Below are positions 5,963-10,526 of a stretch of DNA of 10,526 bases, in pieces; positions within the stretch are counted from its first letter, which is position 1; every line of letters begins with the position of its first letter. Origin of the DNA: DAOPYE01 sp035352715 (GTDB lineage: Bacteria; Acidobacteriota; Holophagae; Holophagales; Holophagaceae); the NCBI GenBank assembly GCA_035352715.1, contig DAOPYE010000089.1, positions 1 through 10,526 on the forward strand. The letters are read 5' to 3'. The notes below the pieces were generated by a model. That model saw nothing but the letters and a program-made list of their open reading frames with translations. It did not search any database and was not told the origin of the DNA. A program made the position numbers and the translations under genes.

Positions 5963-6478
5963 TCACCATTCTGGAACGGGCCGCTGCTGCCACAACCAGA
6001 TGATGTAGTCCACATCGACGGGAGTGCCCCCGATCTGCTTGAGCCGCGTCATCATTTGCCCCCGATGGTGCTGCGTGTGCATCGCCACCTGCACCAGCGC
6101 TTCAGCGACGGGAATCTCGCACCCAGGAAACCAGGGAATCGCCACCGGCCCACCGGCGGCATCGGGATCCAGCTTCGCCAGAAAATCCGCCAGCTGCGCG
6201 TGGGTCGCCCGGCTCCAGTCATGGAGCACGGCAAAGGATGGAATGGGCAGATCCAGCCACGGGGCGCGTATCTCGCCGCTGAGGATCTGGGCCCAGGGCA
6301 AATCGTCCTCGCCACGCAGCACCTTCAGGAAGAACTCCTGCGTGGCCGTGATGTGCGCCTGGCGCTGGCGCAGTTCCAGATCCTCGGGATCCGGGGCCTT
6401 CCCCCAGGCCTCGAACAGCCGCGCATCCGCCCAGGCCGCGTGCTTCAGCAGATCCGTGAGATGCGCGATGTCCAGCAT
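5963..6478 (-). CDS. DinB-family (DUF664-like) metal-binding protein
   Basis: This 171-residue, four-helix-bundle-type protein has the DinB metal triad. H42 lies in helix 2 (AHITATQEFFL), and H134 and H138 are in MHTQHHRGQMMTRLKQIG (133-150), followed by the customary DVDYIIW segment. Members include damage-inducible proteins of unknown role and thiol transferases such as bacillithiol S-transferase; sequence alone does not say which applies here. It has no signal peptide, so it is cytoplasmic. The start ATG 6476-6478 has a strong AGGAGG (6484-6489) at 5-base spacing, and that SD overlaps the TAG of the prolyl oligopeptidase gene. Translation of the two is therefore probably coupled, even though one product is exported and the other is not. 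The typical DinB length is 150-180. Confidence 0.88.
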   Translation of the reverse strand: MLDIAHLTDLLKHAAWADARLFEAWGKAPDPEDLELRQRQAHITATQEFFLKVLRGEDDLPWAQILSGEIRAPWLDLPIPSFAVLHDWSRATHAQLADFLAKLDPDAAGGPVAIPWFPGCEIPVAEALVQVAMHTQHHRGQMMTRLKQIGGTPVDVDYIIWLWQQRPVPEW

Positions 6479-6483
6479 GGCGT

Positions 6484-6490
6484 CCTCCTA
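6484..6490 (-). promoter_or_regulatory. SD of the DinB gene overlapping the upstream stop codon
   Basis: AGGAGG (6489-6484 on the - strand) shares two bases with the TAG stop of the oligopeptidase gene (6490-6488). Only nine bases lie between stop and the next ATG. This points to one mRNA and re-initiation by terminating ribosomes. Confidence 0.75.
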
Positions 6491-8596
6491 CTTCTTCAGC
6501 GTGTTCCAAAGGAAGGTGTAGGCCAGCGCAGAGAAATGCGCGGCCTGGCGGCTATCGGCGCCCGCGCCATGGCCGCCTTCGGTGTTCTCGAAATAGCGAA
6601 CATTCGCGCCCATTTCCTGCATCTTCGCCATCATCTTGCGCGCATGGGCGGGATGCACCCGGTCATCGCGGGTGGTGGTCATGAAGAACGTGGGGGGATA
6701 GTTCACGCCTGATTTCAGGTTGTGGTAGGGCGAGAAAGTCTGGATGAAGGCCCATTCTTCTGGCTTGTCGGGATCGCCGTATTCGGCCATCCACGATGCG
6801 CCCGCGAGCAGGTGCGAATAGCGCTTCATGTCCAGCAGCGGCACCTGGCAGACGACCGCGCCCAGCAGCTGCGGGTAATGGGTGAGCATGTTGCCCACCA
6901 GCAGGCCGCCGTTGCTTCCGCCCTGGATGCCCAGGTGCTTTGGCGAAGTCACCTTGCGCGCCGCCAGATCCTGCGCCACCGCGGCGAAATCCTCGTAGGC
7001 CCGCATGCGGTTCTGCTTGAGCGCCGCCTGATGCCAGCGGGGCCCGTACTCGCCGCCGCCGCGAATATTGGCCAGCACATAGACTCCGCCCTTTTCCAGC
7101 CAGGCCTTGCCCAGCGCGCCGCTGTAATAGGGAATCTCGGAAACCTCGAAGCCGCCGTAGCCGCCCAGCAGGGTGGGATGGGAACCATCCAGCTTCAGGC
7201 CCTTGGGGGACACCTGGAAGTAGGGCACCCGCGTGCCATCCTTGGAGGTGACAAAGTGCTGGCTGATCTCGCAACGGGAAGCATCGAAGAAGGCGGGCGC
7301 GCTCTTCAAGGTTTCAGGCTTTCCACCCACGCGACCCATGCACAGCGTCGCGGGCGTCAGGAAATCCGTGACGTCCATGAAGTAGTCGTCCGATGCATCC
7401 GCATCCACGCCGGAGACGCTCACGGAGCCCATGTCCGGCGCGCCCAGGAAGGGCTCGCGCTTCCAGTCGCCCGTCTCCACGGGCGTCAGCACGGAGAGGC
7501 GGTTCTTCACATCGTCCAGCACATTGAGGATCAGGTGATGGCGCGTCCAGCTGAAGCCCTCCAGCGACGTGGTGGCGGTGGGTTCGAAGAGCATCACCAG
7601 CTGCCGCTTGCCCGCCATGTAGTCGTCAAAGCGCGTGGCCAAAAGCGAACCGGAGGGATAGGTCTTGCCGTTCACGGTCCAAGCGGTGCGCGGCTTGACC
7701 AGCAGCCATTCGCGGAAGACGGAGCCTTCGGCGTCGCTGGGGATCTCGACCCGCTTCTGGGATCCGTCCTTGCCCAGCAGGAACATCTCGCTGGTGAAGA
7801 ACGACGGCGTCTTGACGACGAAGTCGCGCTCGAAGCCGGGCGTGGCGTCGTGGTAGGCGCTGGCCACCATATCCGTATCCTTCACCTCGAAGACGGTCCG
7901 GGCCGAAGCCAGCGGCGTGCCGCGCTTCCACACCTTGACGATGCGGGCGTATCCCGAGGTCGTCATGGAGCCAGGCCCGAAATCCGTGCCCACGAAGACC
8001 GTATCCGCGTCGATCCAGGAGATCTCGCTCTTGGCTTCCGCGAGCTGGAAGCCGTCCTTCACGAAAGTCTTGGTTTCCACATCGAATTCGCGCACCACGC
8101 AGGCGTCGGATCCGCCCCGCGATAGCGAGACCAGGCAGCGGCGATGGTCGGGCTTGAGGAACTCGGCGCCATGGAACACCCAGCTTTCCTTCTCGGCCTT
8201 TCCGAGGGCATCGATATCCAGCACCACATCCCACTTGGGATCGGCCTTCCGGTATTCATCCAGCGTCGTGCGCCGCCAAACGCCGCGAGGATTCTGGGCG
8301 TCCTTCCAGAAGTTGTAGAGCCAGGCGCCCCGGCGGTTCACGTAGGGGATCTTGGCGTTGGGATCCATGATCCGGCGGATCTCGGATTCCAGTTTCTGGA
8401 AGCTCTCCGTGCCCACCAGTTCCTTTTCCGCTGCGGCATTGCGGGCCTTCACCCAGGCCATGGGCTTTTCGCCGGTCACATCCTCCAGCCAGACATAGGG
8501 GTCTGCGGCCAGTTTCGACTCCGTGGCCGGTTTCGGCTCCGCCCCGTTCAGTCCAACCATCGCCGCTCCAGACAAGATCAAAGGCATCCAACGCAT
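6488..8596 (-). CDS. Exported prolyl oligopeptidase (S9A family serine peptidase)
   Basis: This 702-residue enzyme is predicted to cleave proline-containing peptides outside the cytoplasm, most likely in the periplasm. It begins with a signal peptide (about residues 1-19) and then the S9A opening DPYVWLEDVTGEKPMAWVKARN (32-53). A seven-bladed propeller region spans roughly 80-440. The alpha/beta-hydrolase domain carries LLGGYGGFEV (476-485), ANIRGGGEYGPRWH (509-522) and the nucleophile motif GGSNGG with S561. The catalytic Asp lies in TRDDRVHP (D644 by analogy with porcine D641, R646 matching R643), and H676 is in EGGHGAG. All triad members are present, and length fits bacterial S9A enzymes of about 690-720. 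I chose ATG 8594-8596: GAGG lies 6 bases upstream, while the alternative ATG 8600-8602 abuts the SD. An open frame continues far upstream but belongs to non-coding frames of the next gene. Co-transcribed with the DinB gene. Confidence 0.95.
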   Translation of the reverse strand: MRWMPLILSGAAMVGLNGAEPKPATESKLAADPYVWLEDVTGEKPMAWVKARNAAAEKELVGTESFQKLESEIRRIMDPNAKIPYVNRRGAWLYNFWKDAQNPRGVWRRTTLDEYRKADPKWDVVLDIDALGKAEKESWVFHGAEFLKPDHRRCLVSLSRGGSDACVVREFDVETKTFVKDGFQLAEAKSEISWIDADTVFVGTDFGPGSMTTSGYARIVKVWKRGTPLASARTVFEVKDTDMVASAYHDATPGFERDFVVKTPSFFTSEMFLLGKDGSQKRVEIPSDAEGSVFREWLLVKPRTAWTVNGKTYPSGSLLATRFDDYMAGKRQLVMLFEPTATTSLEGFSWTRHHLILNVLDDVKNRLSVLTPVETGDWKREPFLGAPDMGSVSVSGVDADASDDYFMDVTDFLTPATLCMGRVGGKPETLKSAPAFFDASRCEISQHFVTSKDGTRVPYFQVSPKGLKLDGSHPTLLGGYGGFEVSEIPYYSGALGKAWLEKGGVYVLANIRGGGEYGPRWHQAALKQNRMRAYEDFAAVAQDLAARKVTSPKHLGIQGGSNGGLLVGNMLTHYPQLLGAVVCQVPLLDMKRYSHLLAGASWMAEYGDPDKPEEWAFIQTFSPYHNLKSGVNYPPTFFMTTTRDDRVHPAHARKMMAKMQEMGANVRYFENTEGGHGAGADSRQAAHFSALAYTFLWNTLKK

Positions 8597-8606
8597 GGGC
8601 ATCCTC
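8594..8606 (-). promoter_or_regulatory. RBS deciding the prolyl oligopeptidase start
   Basis: On the - strand, GAGG (8606-8603) is followed at once by ATG (8602-8600), then CCC, then ATG (8596-8594). Only the second ATG has workable spacing (6 bases). The 89-base gap to the preceding gene holds no convincing terminator and no strong promoter. Confidence 0.55.
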
Positions 8607-8685
8607 GCTTCCCTTCCACGAGTATCCCGCGAAGGCGTCCCGCGCAAGCTCTCTGGCTGTGATCCTCGGCGCGATTGGCGGCGCT

Positions 8686-9687
8686 TCAGCTCCTTCCAAA
8701 GCCCGAACGGACGAGCATCCAGACCTCCTTGAGCAGCAAGACCAGCGCCAGCAGCGGTGCCAACCGAAGCCCGATGTGCATCATCTGCAAGACCAAGTGG
8801 GCCACCGGCAGCGGCATCACATGGACCAGGGATTCCGCGGCGGGATGGCCGACGTGGAAGGCAATCCACACCAAGATGCCCACGTTGAACGCCCCCAGCA
8901 GGATCTTCGCCCAGCGCAGGCCGATGTTCCAGCAGCCCGTGCGCAGCACCGCCACCCCAAGGGCTACCTGGGCGATCAGACATCCATTCACCCAGGCCAT
9001 GGGCAGATGGATGCCCAGATCCGCCAGCGTGATCCGCGTCAGCGCGGGAATCCGCATCAGGGGCGAGAACCGGCCAGAAGCATTCAGAAGCACGAGCAGG
9101 AAAATGGGCCCCAGGATCTCCAGCCAGGCTTCCACCATGGAAACGCGATCCGCCGGACGGCGCGGCTGCTCGGGCAGCGCCAGAGGATCCCATTCATCGG
9201 GTTTCCCAATTCCATCGCCCGAAGATCGGCGATCCATCACGGCGAAGATCAGCACCAGCACGCCCAGGGAACTCCAGAAGGACGAGACGAAGGTGCCCAG
9301 GCCGCGCAGCAACACCCAACCCAAATCGCCCCCGGATCCCGCAATCAGCGCCATCACCACGGGAATGAAGGCGGCCAGGGCCAGCGCCAGGGAGACCGCG
9401 CCGAGCGTCTTCAGGAACGCAGGATAGAGCCCCGGCCCAATCAGGTAGCTGGCTTGAGGGTGGTAGCGCGCGGCGGTTTCCCGTGGCGAGCCCATGCTCT
9501 TCAGAAGTTCCACCACCATGGCCCGATCGATGGGGCGGCCCAGGGCCTCGGCCTGCGCCTCCAACTGATCGCGCATCAGCGAATCCAGTTCCAGGATGAC
9601 ATCGGCAGCCTTCCGCTTCGGCAGGCGCCGCTCCACATGCCAGAGATAGCGTTCAAGCAGTTCCGCAGCGTCGCCTTGAAGGTTCAT
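8686..9687 (-). CDS. HAAS-domain integral membrane protein partnered with PadR
   Basis: This 333-residue protein has a soluble helical N-terminal domain (about 1-80). MNLQGDAAELLERYLWHVER, ILELDSLMRDQLEAQAEALG and ELLKSMGSPRETAARY match the HAAS-type or permease-prefix pattern found beside PadR regulators. About six membrane segments follow: near 94-117, 123-151, 189-203, 232-250, 258-280 and 296-325. A Pro/Asp-rich loop (152-182) includes WDPLALPEQP, a pattern seen in such proteins. No permease or transporter domain is evident. Its role is probably membrane sensing or signalling linked to the regulator, but this is inferred from the gene pair. ATG 9685-9687 overlaps the PadR TGA as ATGA, and AAGGA (9696-9700) lies 8 bases upstream inside padR. 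An in-frame extension to 9726 would run into padR and is unlikely. Confidence 0.85.
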   Translation of the reverse strand: MNLQGDAAELLERYLWHVERRLPKRKAADVILELDSLMRDQLEAQAEALGRPIDRAMVVELLKSMGSPRETAARYHPQASYLIGPGLYPAFLKTLGAVSLALALAAFIPVVMALIAGSGGDLGWVLLRGLGTFVSSFWSSLGVLVLIFAVMDRRSSGDGIGKPDEWDPLALPEQPRRPADRVSMVEAWLEILGPIFLLVLLNASGRFSPLMRIPALTRITLADLGIHLPMAWVNGCLIAQVALGVAVLRTGCWNIGLRWAKILLGAFNVGILVWIAFHVGHPAAESLVHVMPLPVAHLVLQMMHIGLRLAPLLALVLLLKEVWMLVRSGFGRS

Positions 9688-10025
9688 GGCAGCAGTCCTT
9701 TCATCACGTGATTCAGGTTCTTCCATTCACCGGCCAGGGCCGTGCGAATGCGGCGGCCCTCCAGGCTAATGCGGTAGTAACGGCGCGGTCGCCCTTCCGC
9801 GATAAGCCATTCGCTGGTCAAAAGCCCCTGCCCTTCCAGGCGCCGCAGCAGCGGATAGAGCGTTCCCTCGTCGATCTCCAGCCCCGCGTCGGCCAGCCCC
9901 CGCTTCAGGGAATAGCCATATTCCTCCTTGTCCAGCTGCGCCAGCACCGCAAGCACCAGCGCCCCTCGACGAAGCTCCAATAGCAGGGCGTCCAGGCGCC
10001 CGGACTTTGCGTCATCCTCTACCAT
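9684..10025 (-). CDS. PadR family transcriptional regulator
   Basis: This 113-residue DNA-binding repressor type has the PadR winged helix: LELRRGALVLAVLAQL (15-30), EEYGYSLKRGL (33-43), the recognition region IDEGTLYPLLRRLEGQGLL (about 50-68) and the wing GRPRRYYRISLEGR (76-89). Arg/Tyr-rich wings and YPLLRRLE are hallmarks of the family. It lacks a long C-terminal domain, so it is the short (subfamily 2) form, with a short C-terminal helix for dimerisation. ATG 10023-10025 is chosen because it sits 7 bases after a clear -10 and the PadR domain begins at once; no SD precedes it. Its stop overlaps the HAAS gene start. Short PadR proteins usually repress their own operon, which fits the dyad in the promoter. 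Confidence 0.93.
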   Translation of the reverse strand: MVEDDAKSGRLDALLLELRRGALVLAVLAQLDKEEYGYSLKRGLADAGLEIDEGTLYPLLRRLEGQGLLTSEWLIAEGRPRRYYRISLEGRRIRTALAGEWKNLNHVMKGLLP

Positions 10026-10032
10026 GCCACAA

Positions 10033-10060
10033 ACTATACTGTTTATCACACAGTAGTCAA
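10033..10060 (-). promoter_or_regulatory. Sigma-70-type promoter of the PadR-HAAS operon
   Basis: On the - strand, TTGACT (-35, 10060-10055) and TATAGT (-10, 10038-10033) are separated by 16 bases. Each matches consensus in five or four of six positions. Transcription would start at about 10025-10027, at or next to the A of the padR ATG, so the mRNA would be leaderless or nearly so. The absence of an SD agrees. Confidence 0.78.
10037..10055. promoter_or_regulatory. Probable operator dyad inside the PadR promoter
   Basis: TACTGT (10037-10042) and ACAGTA (10050-10055) form a perfect 6-base inverted repeat with a 7-base spacer. It fills the space between -10 and -35 and touches both. A dimeric repressor bound here would block RNA polymerase. 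Autoregulation by the adjacent PadR is the simplest reading, by analogy with the family. Confidence 0.65.
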
Positions 10061-10156
10061 GGGGCGTGGATGCGATTCGGCGAGAAGCGTGTGAACTCCA
10101 TTTCAAAATGAGATTCCACAACGGGGCGACGGGGCGAACCATCTAGCGACAAATGC

Positions 10157-10186
10157 AAAACCGGGACCGCAGAAAGCGGTCCCGGT
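10157..10186 (-). terminator. Intrinsic terminator of the alpha/beta hydrolase gene
   Basis: A perfect 11-bp stem (ACCGGGACCGC 10160-10170 with GCGGTCCCGGT 10176-10186) has a 5-base loop. On the - strand it is followed by TTTTGCATTTGT. It lies 31 bases after the hydrolase stop and insulates the PadR operon. The remainder of 10061-10146 shows no gene or other clear signal. Confidence 0.85.
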
Positions 10187-10217
10187 CGGGTACAGAACGT
10201 GCGCGATGGTAATGCGA

Positions 10218-10526
10218 TTACTTCGCGGCCTTGGCCTTGAGGAAACCGTTGTGGTCGAGCCAGTGGGTGAAGGGCTCGAACCAGTAGTAGGTCGGGTGGC
10301 CGGGGTAGCCCATGCCGAAGCCGTGGCCGCCGTCCTGGTAGAGATGGAACTCGACCGGCTTGCCGGCCTGGAACCAGGACTTCACCACGCCGAACTCACC
10401 CTTGAAGAGGAAGTCGTCGGCGGCGAGGGCCGTGAACATCGGCGGGGCGTTCTTCGGCACCTCGACCGCGCCCATGCCGCCGTAGATCGGGGCGATGAAG
10501 GCCAGCTTCATCTTCTCCGAGTGGAG
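10218..10526 (-). CDS. Alpha/beta hydrolase (acetyl esterase/dienelactone hydrolase-like), C-terminal 102 residues
   Basis: The frame enters from the right edge, so the start and the nucleophile Ser are not visible. The last 102 residues show the end of an alpha/beta-hydrolase fold. PPMFTALAADDFLF carries the probable catalytic Asp (residue 37 of the visible part). KPVEFHLYQDGGHGFGMG carries the catalytic His (residue 68), and a final helix WFEPFTHWLDHNGFL follows. This arrangement matches the Aes/BD-FAE-like esterases (COG0657 type). The visible Met (10509-10511) is internal, since coding continues upstream without a stop. Codon use differs from the rest of the window: Leu is CTC six times to one CTG, and all five Glu codons are GAG, whereas neighbours favour CTG and use many GAA codons. 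The substrate is unknown. Confidence 0.82.
   Translation of the reverse strand, partial: LHSEKMKLAFIAPIYGGMGAVEVPKNAPPMFTALAADDFLFKGEFGVVKSWFQAGKPVEFHLYQDGGHGFGMGYPGHPTYYWFEPFTHWLDHNGFLKAKAAK

Noticed and set aside
6722..8125. 467-codon + strand frame opposite the prolyl oligopeptidase
   Set aside because: Compositional shadow; the opposite strand encodes a complete peptidase with an intact triad.
6488..9193. A 901-codon open frame that would extend the prolyl oligopeptidase by about 200 residues
   Set aside because: The extra N-terminal part is low-complexity, overlaps the HAAS gene in another frame and would bury the signal peptide; the SD at 8603-8606 fixes the start near 8596.
10099..10110. 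CATTT-CA-AAATG small dyad upstream of the PadR promoter
   Set aside because: Five-base AT-rich arms with no conserved partner; expected by chance.
10026..10142. N-terminal extension of PadR by 39 residues
   Set aside because: It would translate through the -10, operator and -35 of the promoter; the PadR domain begins immediately after the ATG at 10025.
1..10526. CRISPR arrays, insertion sequences, tRNA/rRNA genes, prophage or defence genes
   Set aside because: Looked for repeats, transposase-like or integrase-like motifs and cloverleaf-like patterns; none were seen by eye.

Overview
The window is GC-rich, densely packed bacterial DNA with ordinary chromosomal gene content: YqgE/AlgH-like protein, an AlkA-type DNA glycosylase, Aat, an M1 aminopeptidase, a prolyl oligopeptidase, DinB- and YbjN-family proteins, and a PadR regulator paired with a HAAS-type membrane protein. 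Several products carry Sec-type signal peptides, and YqgE plus Aat suggest a Gram-negative-type cell. The PadR/HAAS pair, many exported hydrolases and strong Shine-Dalgarno (SD) sites would fit an Acidobacteriota genome, perhaps Holophagae. That placement is by resemblance only and is low confidence.

Layout. Positions 1-3287 are read on the + strand: the end of yqgE, overlapped by the glycosylase gene; a near-perfect intrinsic terminator; an unrecognised 108-residue protein with a structured leader; and a 592-residue leukotriene-A4-hydrolase-type M1 aminopeptidase. At about 3290-3340 transcription converges on a 12-bp hairpin that also contains the aat stop codon. Everything from 3322 to 10526 lies on the - strand. 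In transcription order this is: the end of an alpha/beta hydrolase gene and its terminator; a PadR-HAAS operon behind a clear promoter; prolyl oligopeptidase with a tightly coupled DinB gene; an exported YbjN-like protein; a secreted CE2-type esterase; and aat.

How the genes relate. Three linked enzymes handle peptides or proteins: the cytoplasmic M1 aminopeptidase, the exported prolyl oligopeptidase, and Aat, which tags proteins for N-degron turnover. Two others are esterase-like (CE2 and the truncated hydrolase). This is a loose theme, not a demonstrated pathway. The clearest regulation is at the PadR gene, where a dyad sits between the -35 and -10 and the mRNA would be almost or fully leaderless. 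A second candidate operator is a tandem pair of CTGC-N4-GCAG dyads in front of the esterase gene.

No mobile element, CRISPR array, tRNA, rRNA, phage gene or defence system was seen. No gene-free stretch exceeds 300 bases; the longest are 10026-10217, 875-1031 and 1359-1508, and their contents are described in the entries. I found no convincing novel multi-gene system. The best leads are regulatory sites and atypical residues in otherwise recognisable genes.
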